Source of the DNA: Seiridium cupressi
Lineage: Eukaryota > Ascomycota > Sordariomycetes > Amphisphaeriales > Sporocadaceae
Length of the DNA: 64,000 bases
Direction of reading: 5' to 3'
NCBI GenBank assembly: GCA_036674765.1
Contig: JARVKI010000006.1
Coordinates: forward strand, 728,746-792,745
The position numbers and the translations under genes are program-made. Under the pieces are notes generated by a model that saw nothing but the letters and a program-made list of their open reading frames with translations, was not told the origin of the DNA and searched no databases. This document shows positions 1 to 9,890 of this stretch, one piece after another (the first letter of the stretch is position 1; every line of letters starts with the position of its first letter).

Positions 1-469
1 CTTCCTAGGTGCCCGAACCAACGAAAGCCTTGCTCGCAATGAGCTTGTGTCAAGTAAGTTTTCACCCTTGGATTGCTTGGCCCGACTAACAACCACAGTT
101 TTCCTCACCAAGCTTGAATACTACCAGGGCATCCTTTTCCTGACTACCAACCGCATTTCGAGTATTGACCATGCATTCCAGTCGCGTGTCGACTTGTTTC
201 TGCCATACCATGATCTCGAACCGAAAGCCTGTCGCCAAGTATGGGAGAATTTCATCGATCGTGCGGGTCGTGACAACTTCGAAGTAGATGATAGCTCTCT
301 GGAGAAGCTCTCTCATCTCAGCCTTAACGGAAGAGTAATCAAGAGCCTCATCAAAAGTGCTCAGCTTCTCAGCCTGAAGTCTGGTGGCGAAGTGCCAATG
401 GATCGTCTTTATATGTTGGCCGACAAGCGCAACCAAGCGCTCAGAGTCCTGGATGGGCCTCACAACTAG
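1..469 (+). CDS. AAA+ ATPase, C-terminal part (truncated by window edge)
   Basis: This is the 3' end of a gene entering from the left; the Walker A and B parts lie outside. Reading frame 2 runs to base 53, a 45-nt intron (54-98, GTAAGT...CTAAC...CACAG) is removed, and the frame continues from 99 to the TAG at 467-469. The joined protein shows the second half of an AAA+ module: a sensor-1 like ILFLTTNR, then HAFQSRVDL, where the Arg is the probable arginine finger, then a small helical lid with LNGRVIK. This layout is typical of fungal AAA proteins of the DUF7025-AAA type, which remodel unknown protein substrates. The substrate cannot be inferred. The ATP-binding half must be read from the neighbouring sequence. 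Confidence 0.85.
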   Translation, partial: FLGARTNESLARNELVSSKFSPLDCLARLTTTVFLTKLEYYQGILFLTTNRISSIDHAFQSRVDLFLPYHDLEPKACRQVWENFIDRAGRDNFEVDDSSLEKLSHLSLNGRVIKSLIKSAQLLSLKSGGEVPMDRLYMLADKRNQALRVLDGPHN

Positions 470-1065
470 CTTACTCAATCCTTTAACTGATTGGTAACTG
501 GCTATGCGTTTGAGAAAACGTAGAGCAACGCTGGTGGAAGATGATCATCGGCGATGACCGCAGATATATTGATTTTGAAATGACTTTTGTTTTCACCAGT
601 CCGGACAGCCTGACTGAAATTATGTCGATGCTTAGACGGACGAATAATACCCAGGGCATAGTGTTAGTGCTAGTTTGTATCTGAAGCCCAAGAACAGAAC
701 TACATAGGAATCCATTTGGTATTGATGATGTCCCATAAGCATACCATACTTTCGATGAGATCTAAACCCACAAATTGAGTCGCTAGAATTAACATCAAAT
801 GTCGGAAACGGCGCCGCCATTTCCAAGGGCGCAGATCCCGGGTTCTAGCGGCCGCTCACTAAACTCAATACCGGACCCCATTTCGTCATCGACACTGGCT
901 GTCGACGCAAGATCTAAGATTCGTTTTCTCTTGAATGTTTCGTTCCTCGTCAAAAACGGTATTTACTGTACTTGAAACTGCTCAAGATCTGTTTCCGCCT
1001 CATGTTCCGATTGGTCACTTTGCATATCTATACGTTGGTGCAAGCTCCAGTAAAACCCGCGTATC
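470..1065. other. Intergenic spacer
   Basis: This spacer lies between the ATPase stop and the acyltransferase start. I see no coding frame, repeat or RNA gene; it presumably holds the first gene's terminator and the second gene's promoter. Confidence 0.6.
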
Positions 1066-2430
1066 ATGGCGCCATCAGACGCCTGGAAGCAGCAACCAGA
1101 CGGTTCTTGGTTGCAGGGCTACGACGGAATAGAGAATTACTTTTACGCCGTATCCGCTCCCGAGGGTCATGCCACTCCGTTCATGATTGGCAGTAGGGTC
1201 AAATTCTCTTTCAATGGTGGAGAAAAAGACATCATGCCCTCGCTCCAGAGAGCCTGGGTTGAGATGAGACTCAAGCAGCCTACTTTGGCAGCCATAGCGA
1301 CCGAAAAAGGCAAGCTCTATAAGACTGCGGATACCAGTGAGGTTGAAAGCTGGCTCAAATCTTCTTTCAAGGTTCATACTCACGGTGAAGATCCTGAATC
1401 TTACTTCGAACAATTTCTGCAAGTGCCTTATATGATTTTACATTATTTCCCTTCGTCAAATGAGCTTCTCTTACAGGCTTGTCACATCTTAATTGATGGG
1501 ATCGGTGTTCTCTACTTCTGGAATGAGTTCTTCTCAACACTTGAAAGCTCTCAACAACCAACAGATCATTCGCAGTTTGGCTCGGAGTACGCGCGGCTAC
1601 CACCCACAGTGACAGAACTTCTAAGCTTACCTGACGAGTCTCCCCCGTCTGGCCAGCAGCGCGCCACGGAATTAGTTACAAAGTGGGCGGAAAAGGCATA
1701 TGCAAAAGACGCAGCTGGGGTTCCGGTGCGCGACGCCACAAGCGCTCCCGCCAATCACTGTTTCCGCAGGGAGATCAAGCTTTCTTCTGGTACGACTCGG
1801 GCAATCATTGAAACGTGCAAGAAGAATGGCTATACGGTCACTTGTGCCTGGCAGGCGGCCGTCATACTGGCCATGCAACAGCACAAAAGCATTAATGGGC
1901 TGGATCCAAAATCGGCTACAGCTGCGATACCCATGAACTTACGGAACTACTTCCCCGAGACCTTCGACGCTCGTCGTGACTTTGCAGCCCCTTACTATAT
2001 CACAATGCTGTTCCAAGTTGATTACGATGGAGACGGCTCATCATTCGAGAATCTCGCCAAGTTCAAGAGCTCATACTTCAGGACGACCTTGGCACCAGAC
2101 AGCGGGGATTTTGAGATGCTGCCCGCATACATCGACATGTCCGTGGGTGGAGCGAAGGCCGACGCACCTCCGCCAAGTTCAGCGCCTGTGCTGTCTAGTA
2201 TGGGGCTGGTAGACCGGTATCTCGGGACTAAGCACGGAAGGTGGACGGTCGATGATTTTTGGATCGCCGACACAACGACGTTGCCGATGTGCGTTGTCTT
2301 CCTGTGGACTTTCAATGGTCAAATGGTTCTCAGTTTGTCGCCGAATGCAGCGTACATGACCAGAGAGATGGCAGATGGATTTTTAAAACAGGTTCAACAT
2401 ATTTTGTTGGATAATCTAGGCTTAAAGTAG
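1066..2430 (+). CDS. HxxxDG acyltransferase (trichothecene/BAHD/condensation-like fold)
   Basis: Single-exon protein of 454 aa. Residues 140-145 read HILIDG, the H-x-x-x-D-G catalytic motif of the CoA-dependent acyltransferase superfamily (chloramphenicol acetyltransferase, BAHD, Tri3/Tri101-like enzymes and NRPS condensation domains); the His is the general base. Length and single-domain layout fit a stand-alone O- or N-acyltransferase of secondary metabolism. A late segment with DFWIAD followed by a hydrophobic strand resembles the C-terminal half of these enzymes, but I do not see a clear DFGWG motif, so it is not a canonical plant-type BAHD. There is no signal peptide, so it is probably cytosolic. 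The ATG at 1066 was chosen because it starts a soluble N-terminus (MAPSDAWKQQ) resembling such enzymes. No PKS, NRPS or terpene cyclase is adjacent, so the acceptor is unknown. Confidence 0.75.
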   Translation: MAPSDAWKQQPDGSWLQGYDGIENYFYAVSAPEGHATPFMIGSRVKFSFNGGEKDIMPSLQRAWVEMRLKQPTLAAIATEKGKLYKTADTSEVESWLKSSFKVHTHGEDPESYFEQFLQVPYMILHYFPSSNELLLQACHILIDGIGVLYFWNEFFSTLESSQQPTDHSQFGSEYARLPPTVTELLSLPDESPPSGQQRATELVTKWAEKAYAKDAAGVPVRDATSAPANHCFRREIKLSSGTTRAIIETCKKNGYTVTCAWQAAVILAMQQHKSINGLDPKSATAAIPMNLRNYFPETFDARRDFAAPYYITMLFQVDYDGDGSSFENLAKFKSSYFRTTLAPDSGDFEMLPAYIDMSVGGAKADAPPPSSAPVLSSMGLVDRYLGTKHGRWTVDDFWIADTTTLPMCVVFLWTFNGQMVLSLSPNAAYMTREMADGFLKQVQHILLDNLGLK

Positions 2431-3035
2431 TGCTAGATGGGGGATTGATGTCCCTTCTCAATTTCGTCCATCAAAACAACGTGCCCATTAATTAAGCCAT
2501 ACGTGTGGCACGTGAGCCTAAAATATTAATTTCGAAGCCGGCTTGCACGCTTCAGTGTTATGTGGACTACAGATTTTCTTCGTCTAATAATTATCACAGG
2601 CGCCAGATTCATTAGACTTGAGTGGTCTTGAAATATTTCAATTAAATGAGATAGTGCTTCGAGTAGTATCTGAGCAGCTCTACGAAGCTGTTAGGAGACG
2701 TAAAAGAACCGCAATAAGTGCAGTCTCGGACAGGAACCATGCCGCGAGCGGGCCCAAGTCCTTCCATGAAATTATCAAATATGAAATACGCTGATACGGT
2801 TGCGGTGACGATGTTAGGGAATGCTCCTACAAGATTTAATGGAAATAGCCTGAAGAACAGGTATGAACTTAAATCAGTCACTGAGAAATAAGACACAACA
2901 TTGATTGACATTGCAGCACCATAGCCAACGCGTGACTACTGATTTCGCGTAGGCATCGATAGGGCCATGATAGGGGAATGGGATAAAATTAGATATTATC
3001 ATCATGATACATAGCAACATAATGACACTGATGTC
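2431..3035. other. Intergenic spacer between convergent genes
   Basis: This spacer lies between the acyltransferase and the first esterase, which converge. It should hold both terminators. I see no gene in it. Confidence 0.6.
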
Positions 3036-4694
3036 CTAGGCGCAGGACCAGCTGTCTGCATCATTTGGATCCCCCGTCTGATTATAGAGAGCCTTTTGAG
3101 GATAAGGACATAGTGGCCTTTGTCTCGAGATCTGAAGTGCGCCGGTGCTGATGTTGAAAGCGCTAGCAATGATCGAGACCACCTTGGTAGCACTCTCCAC
3201 CCAAGCCATCAAGGCCAACATGGCATCGTGCTGACGATTCACGTTATCGGGAACTGAGTATCCGGTGGTGTAAGCCCCGAGTGCATTCTGCTGGCCGCCG
3301 CCGCCAATCATCCAAGGGGCGTTCACTCCGGCCGGGCTTAGCCAACAGTGCTGCATTCCTGGAATGAGGAAAAGTCGGTAGAAGTCATCAACATCGCCTC
3401 CAACGGCTTCCTTGGTCTTGTTGTAGAAGTCGATCGAAGATCTGGTCGGAATGTATCCATCCGAAGTGCCGTGGTACATGAGGAGCTTGCCTCCGTGGTC
3501 GCGGAAAGCCGAAATATCAAACCCATCTGCGGTGGCGTTGCCGGGGTTTATACGGCGGGCATCGTAGAACACAGTATCATTGAACTCATCGATGGTCCAC
3601 GAAGGGTCGTTGTACAGGAAATACTTCTCCCAGCCTTGGTCAAAATTGGCCGGATTGCCGTACAGCTGCCAGATATCCCACTGTGCCTCGGAACTGTGCT
3701 CAAGTCCGGGATAGACGAAGGTGCCGTTAGCTGTGTAGTAATCCTGCCAGACCTTCTTCGCGTTCTCAATTTGCTCGGGAGCCAGACAGCTCGAAGCATT
3801 CACTCCTTCATTGCCGCACTGTATCACAGACAGATCTGGCTCGCAGATCTCTGGAGAGCTCACAATGTTGTCTTGAAGCCCGTCATCTGAATCACACTGA
3901 GTTCTGACGACATTGGCTAGAAGTTGAAATTGGGTAATGTTTGTGAAAGCACCAGGATCAGTGATCGGGAGATCAAATGTCGCTAGGCGAGTTATCCAAG
4001 GCATCAGAGCTGCCGGATCCCAGGCAGGTGCGCCGATCAGCGCACCGTCAAACGCGTCAGGATTGAGCTGGATCTCCTTCAGACCCTGCCTGCCGCCGGT
4101 TGAGCAGCCACTGTAGTATGAATAATCGATGGGCTGCTGATAGAATGTCTCGACCAGGAGCTTGGCGATCACCACGGAGCCATGAATCGCGCGCCAGCCC
4201 CAGTCCGTGACGGTCTCCGGGTCATTGTAGCCCCAAGTTATGTCACCATTAGCCGAAACATGCCCAGTATCGGTTGACAGCGTCGAAAAGCCATAATGAG
4301 GTCCTGGGCCCATGTCGCGCCAGTTGATGCCGCCTAGAAACCCGCCATTGCCGACAGTCAGAATTCTGCTGTTCCAGTTGTCCGTGGTAGGAAGAAATAG
4401 ACCGAAGCGGAAGTTTGAAGTTGAAGAAGAAGTGACATTGATTATCAAGGCGCACAGCTCTGGAAGACCTGTAACATTGTTCGGGTATCCGAGGTCCTTG
4501 GCGCCCTCACCGTACGCCCCTCCGTCAGCAACGTAATCGATTCTTTCGATGACAGCGTTTGACGGAAGTACAGCGGCGAAGGTGGCTGCCGAGCAATTCC
4601 CTGGGGCTACAGACTGAGCTGTGCATGTACCACTCAGGTAAGGGGAGAGAAAAGTGAGAAGCCCCCACAAAAAGGGAAGCGTTAGGAGCGGCAT
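3036..4694 (-). CDS. Secreted tannase/feruloyl esterase family protein (paralogue 1)
   Basis: Single-exon protein of 552 aa. The N-terminus is a clear secretion signal (hydrophobic residues 4-20, probable cleavage near TCTA-QS). The family's CS-D-HC signature is complete: Cys197-Ser198 in GCSTGGRQG (nucleophile elbow), Asp412 in YHGTSDGYIP, and His449-Cys450 in PGMQHCW; the two Cys normally form the disulfide that holds the triad. CDSDDGLQDN at about 267-276 matches the calcium-binding lid segment of tannases and type B/C feruloyl esterases. Several N-x-S/T sites are present. The enzyme should hydrolyse ester bonds to gallic or hydroxycinnamic acids, acting outside the cell on plant phenolics. 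Which substrate cannot be told from motifs. A second, divergent paralogue lies 2.9 kb upstream on the same strand. Confidence 0.93.
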   Translation of the reverse strand: MPLLTLPFLWGLLTFLSPYLSGTCTAQSVAPGNCSAATFAAVLPSNAVIERIDYVADGGAYGEGAKDLGYPNNVTGLPELCALIINVTSSSTSNFRFGLFLPTTDNWNSRILTVGNGGFLGGINWRDMGPGPHYGFSTLSTDTGHVSANGDITWGYNDPETVTDWGWRAIHGSVVIAKLLVETFYQQPIDYSYYSGCSTGGRQGLKEIQLNPDAFDGALIGAPAWDPAALMPWITRLATFDLPITDPGAFTNITQFQLLANVVRTQCDSDDGLQDNIVSSPEICEPDLSVIQCGNEGVNASSCLAPEQIENAKKVWQDYYTANGTFVYPGLEHSSEAQWDIWQLYGNPANFDQGWEKYFLYNDPSWTIDEFNDTVFYDARRINPGNATADGFDISAFRDHGGKLLMYHGTSDGYIPTRSSIDFYNKTKEAVGGDVDDFYRLFLIPGMQHCWLSPAGVNAPWMIGGGGQQNALGAYTTGYSVPDNVNRQHDAMLALMAWVESATKVVSIIASAFNISTGALQISRQRPLCPYPQKALYNQTGDPNDADSWSCA

Positions 4695-7583
4695 CAGAAT
4701 GCTATGGTTGGATCGCTGACTCAGAGCTGACGATGTGATCTGTCTTGGTACACGCTTGTCTGCAAATTGGACGACGCGGCCCTATATTAATACATGTACA
4801 CTCAAGACGATCGGGGTACCTGAATGACATACCCTTCTCCCAAGGCCAGCCATACCGCCTTATCTTCGTCCCTGCAGGCTTCACAGTCAAATAGCCGGAA
4901 TGACCATTCTGCACATCCTCTGGGATGATTTCATACACGGCCGGCATCCTTCACGATCCCCGGGCCCCTGCCGGTGCGACAGGTGAGGATTGGTGGAAGT
5001 GAAGGGTCTGACCAAGTCGACTAGTCCGCTATATTGATGGAGGCGGCTCACGGGGGCCTGCACCGGTGCGCTAGTGAAATGTCAACCCCAATATTACGAC
5101 CCACCACGATTGACTTAGAGGAGCCTGACTGGCGATCTTGTCAGTGACAGGTGGCTTACATTCTATAGTCTGTGCCTAATGCGCGAGCTGGGCGTTGCGC
5201 CACGCGACTGCACGACATGTAAGACACGGTTGTGCTGGCTGGGCGTCCCGGAAGTCGGGACACATGGCGACAAGAGGCGCAGGGTTGCAATATTTCGCGC
5301 GCTTACCGTTAAGGCTGACCGGGACATGCAAGAGCACGCCATAACGGCTGGGATTGCCGCAATAGAAAATTGCCGGGGTCCCACGCCAAGACTGCCGTTG
5401 CAGGGAGCAATACTACATATGTAGTAAGCCCAGCACTTGTTCCGCCACCCCGCTCCCGGCCTGTTGTGGAGCAGGGTATAAGTCGAGGAAGAGACGCTTT
5501 GAGCCACCACCACGCGCACTCACTCTTGGACCCATCTGTACCCTGATCTAAGCTGTTATATGAAACTATGAATTGCATACCCGTCGCAAGGGTGTCTCCC
5601 TACTCGGATGGACTGTCCCGTGCCGGTTTCTTGGTTGGCCCTGCAGAGATTAATTATCGAATCCAAATATAGCCAGTACATATTAATGAATCAAATATTT
5701 ACGGCCTCATGCAGGAACAATACTCCACCCGTCCGAAGAATAAAGTAGATGAACAGACGGCATGAGATACACTGTACAGCCATCATGGTCGTGTCCAGGC
5801 ACGTCTAGGACAGATTCAAGGCTTTGCTGTCCTCGCCGAAAGGCATCTCCTCCACCGACACATGAAGGACGCAGCCCCAAATGTCTCATCTCGTCATCTC
5901 GCGCAATATTTGCATTTGACGTTGGGCTAAAATGGCGTCAACATCCTTGCAGTCAAACCCATCACAGCGCGTACCGCGAATAGTGAATCTGGATTTCTCG
6001 CATCCAAGATCCTGGTGATAAGCATTGGTGGACCTCAAGGCTCGGGCGCCAATTCCTTGGCACGGCTTTTCCTGGTGGGCACAGGGAAAACGTCCCGGCA
6101 GTTGGTGGCCTCGCGTTAATTGAGGCTATTCGCACTATGAATTGGCGGAAGAACCTTTCCCTTCTGCTGACGGCTAATCTCACTGAGCTCGTCATAGATG
6201 AAAACCAGACACACCCTCAGATAAATGAATGGGGGCTCATAACCGTTGACTTGTCAGCTGATAGGCTCATGTGAAATAATGAAAATCATTGAGCCCAGCT
6301 GGCAGCCACACCGTGTGTTGTGCACCTGCACCAACAAATATACATTGTACCCACTCAGTCATTAGGTGGCATTTAGATGGAGAACTGCATCATGATTGAA
6401 CTCAAATTTGATCGCCTGAGTCAACTGACCAATCGCATCACAGTCCAAAATGATTGCGCCTTGATTTTGTGGCACTGAAATCTTCTTGCTGAACAGCGAT
6501 TTTGGCTCAAACATTGCCCAAAAATATTGCTCGAGAGGTGGAAGATTGGAGTTCAAGAGGTGATGAGGTCTGGTATTGGAAGACACAAGTAGAGGAGAAG
6601 GCCCAATGACAATCATGCTAGGTCGGCTGTTACCACGTGACATCGATGCTCGAAAGCCGAGTGGCCTGGTGTTTGTAGCTCCAGGAGGTGTTGAGATTCA
6701 TCCAATGAATGTCAAAATATGGAAATTACATTTTTTAATTAAAACACGATGATTTGCATACTTGCCATTGCTTAGGTTTACTTGTGCCCTGACGGCTGAG
6801 GTGTGCGGGAGCCGACATCCACTTCAACAACGTGGGATCAATCCAATGTGACTTTAGGAAGTAATGATAACTTCCAAAATTTCACATATCTTGCCCTACG
6901 CAAATAAACCTATCTGCAAGCATTCATTTGGTATGCTCTGAACCGATACTACGAACTCCCTCTCCTGCGCAAGCTCTGCGGTAGCAGCCACCAGTACCAC
7001 ACCTTCATCTGGCAAAACGACAAAAGAATCAGGGTCGGAAGGAAAACACAAACTGTGTGTATATTCTTTAGCACTTGAAACTTAACTTTCCGAAACCAGA
7101 ATCCGCTTCACACGCCCACGTTGTTATAAATCACATTTCGGGAAGACTCAGCACCAGAAGACACTGTTAGGTAGTTTGGCTTCATCGCGTGCACTAGGCA
7201 GTCCTTAAGACTCACTATGAATATAAAATGTACATGATATTGATCCTAGGCTCAATCGGAGAAGCTACAGTTACGGACTTCAAACACATAGCTACTCTAG
7301 TGCTCTACTAGCCCTAAGGTAACGCATCCATCGATAAATGATAAAATCAATCCTAGCATTCAAGGACTTAGACTGGTCACGGACTTGCCTGTTTGCAGAA
7401 CTGTTGGAACCAAATAATGTTTCATACACTGCTCACAGAGAGATATGGGCAACAGGGAGGTAGAAATCACGGTAGGGGTATCCGGCACAAGGCGGAAAGG
7501 AAGAGTAACAGTAAGGGAATTCGAAATATTTCGATTGATCAAAAAATCAATTATCCAACTCCTTGCCAGGCACATTTGTCATG
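4695..7583. other. Intergenic region between two tannase-family genes
   Basis: About 2.9 kb with no supportable gene; the open frames are short and lack domain-like sequence or plausible splice partners. It should contain the promoter of the first esterase at its left end and the terminator of the second at its right end. A perfect 10-bp palindrome, GCACCGGTGC, lies at 5060-5069, about 370 bp upstream of the first esterase start. Otherwise I see nothing. Confidence 0.5.
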
Positions 7584-9280
7584 CTAGAGACACAAGAACG
7601 AGGACTTCTCGTTCGGATTGGGCCCAGTATACGTTAAAATTTTAGGATATAGGCATAGGTCAACAGCTCGAGTCGCTTGCGTGCTGGAAGACCCGACTGC
7701 TGGTCCGACTGCTGGAAGCGTTTCCGGGGCCGTGCCATTCTCAACCCAGGCCCGCAGGACATCAAAGACAGTACTACTAGGATCCAGTCCTGGGCCCCCG
7801 CCACAATGACCAACTCCTGGCGCCAGAAAGAATCGATAATACTCGCTGATGTCCCCATTGAAGGCAGTAGCGCGCTCGTAGTAGTCTACTGTGCCGTTGG
7901 AAGGAATGAGGGGGTCCTGGGTCCCGTGCCAAGCGAGCAACCGCGTGCCTGCATTCTTGAGATCTGTCAAATCAGGATTGTCGGTTCCAATAATGGACGT
8001 GTATTCGTCGACAGATTGGCGAAAGAAGCGGTCCCATTGTTCATGGGTGAGGGTGCCAGTGTCGTAGGAAGCATTCCTAGCAAGGAAAACTTGCAGCCAA
8101 TCCAAACCAATCTGAAACGGGTTTACAGTGCAATTTTCCACAGTCGTACATGTTGTGGTTAGAAGCCCAGTGAGACTTGCATCAGGGTTGATGCCGTACC
8201 ACTGAAAGTCGCCATTCGCGGACGTTGGTCCCTCCCATATGGCGTTCGCAAGTTCGGCCATGCCTTCGGTGATGACAACGATGCCATTTGGCATTGAACA
8301 GTTGACAGATTGCCCTATCAACGATTTTGCGTCGAATTTACATTGTCCAGGATACGCTATCACTGAGTCGGTCACTCCATCTAAGCCATCACATGCAGCA
8401 GTAGCAGCTTTTGTGATGGCTTGTAGAACACACGATGGCGGTCTAGTCTCTGCAGAATTCGATAAGCGTGTTGAATGGAAACTTTATGGAGATACCTACC
8501 CAATTCCTGTGCTTTAAAATCAGACCAAAATTGCTGTAATTGAAACTTTTGCCAATTGATCGCAGGTGATCCAGCAACAATACCATCGAACTGCTCGGGA
8601 TAGCGCTGGCCCATCATATGGCCCTGCCTGCCCCCGGTAGAGCAGCCGTTCCAGTATGAGTACTTTGGCTTTTCTCCATAATAGATCTCCGTCGCGAGTT
8701 TGCCCAGTGAGGCCGCTTCATTCAACGCCACGCTAGCAAAGTCCGAGAGAGCAGGCCAATTTGTATTTCCCGGGCTGACAAGGCCCCAGTCTGCTGTACT
8801 TTGGTTGCCGCTATGCCCACCATCCGTCGATGAGGTTGAATACCCATCGACAACTGGCGACACGATAGTGCTCTCACTGCCAGCACTCCAGCCTCCACCT
8901 CCGGCCATCTGGAATCGGGAGTTCCAACCGGCGGCATCCAGAGGCAGTCCAATCCAAGTGTTCACGACATCGTTCTGACCAGGGTGAGTATACTCGATTG
9001 CAATCTTGCAGAAGTCCACGACCGCTTCCAGTTCGATAGCTGGATTGGCCGTCTCTTGTACTAGGAGGCCAAGTGAATCTGTCGACGAAGGCAGCGGCGC
9101 TCCACCTCCACCATCAACAGCCGAAACGTTCAGCGCGACAGTGACATTGAACGACAAAATCTCGATATTGCCCAAAGTAAGGGATCCAAAAGTGGTAGAA
9201 TTGCAATTCGTTGCTACCACGCCTGCGACAGTCAACATGGCGACCGCAACGGTAGGACTTGACGCAGAAGCGAGCATCAT
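7584..9280 (-). CDS. Secreted tannase/feruloyl esterase family protein (paralogue 2)
   Basis: Two exons on the minus strand: 9280-8500 and 8449-7584, with a 50-nt intron (8450-8499, GTAGGT...CTGCAG). Joining restores the typical family run ITKAATAACDGLDGV after the first exon. The protein is 548 aa. I start at 9280 because that Met opens a signal peptide (MMLASASSPTVAVAMLTVAG); an in-frame ATG at 9346 would put 22 polar residues in front of it. The catalytic set is intact: Cys213-Ser214 in GCSTGGRQG, Asp in WHGTQDPLIP, and His-Cys in PGVGHCGGG. The expected role is extracellular hydrolysis of phenolic esters. It differs from paralogue 1 in having an intron and a Gly-rich stretch before the nucleophile, so the pair is not a recent tandem copy. 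Confidence 0.93.
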
Positions 9281-9890
9281 GCTCTCCGCCTTCTCAATCC
9301 ACAATCGCTCAGTGTGGTGAAAGGCGTAGGTCGGTATATTAGGCAAGATACATGAAAGACAATGAACCCTGAAATAGCCGAGGCCCTGGAGTTCTTTCCT
9401 CGTTCATTAACAGGGTGGGCATGTTGTAGAGTAGTAATAGAGCATGTTGGTAAGCTTCATCGTCAACGGTTCGGTAAAACGGTACGGCAGATCCTTGCAA
9501 CTAATTCTTGGAGAAGGAGGTAGGTAAGCGAGTTGGAGATTGAATTGATCCGCTGTTACCTGTCCGAAGTAGGCAGTCCGGAACGATAAACCTCTGCTTT
9601 ATAGGTTGAGGTGGTCTGTGCATCAGACACCACCTAGGGACGGCCTTCGAACGAAAGCCAAGACCTACTGACAAAAAGACAGTATACAGACGGAGAGAAT
9701 GTGAATACTTGCAGGCCTTGGAACCTACAGCGTCTGGCAGTAGTATATCCGAAATGATTTGCACTCATTCGTGCTATCACCAAAATAAGGGACTTCAGGA
9801 TGAAAGTGATTCGATCTGATGTGAGATATCGAGATGCTGCTATTTGACGGCACTAGATTAAGTGGAGGTACAACGGAAATATAAGCAGTG
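9281..9890. other. Intergenic spacer
   Basis: This spacer lies between the second esterase's promoter side and the 3' end of the DUF2235 gene. I see no gene. Confidence 0.6.
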
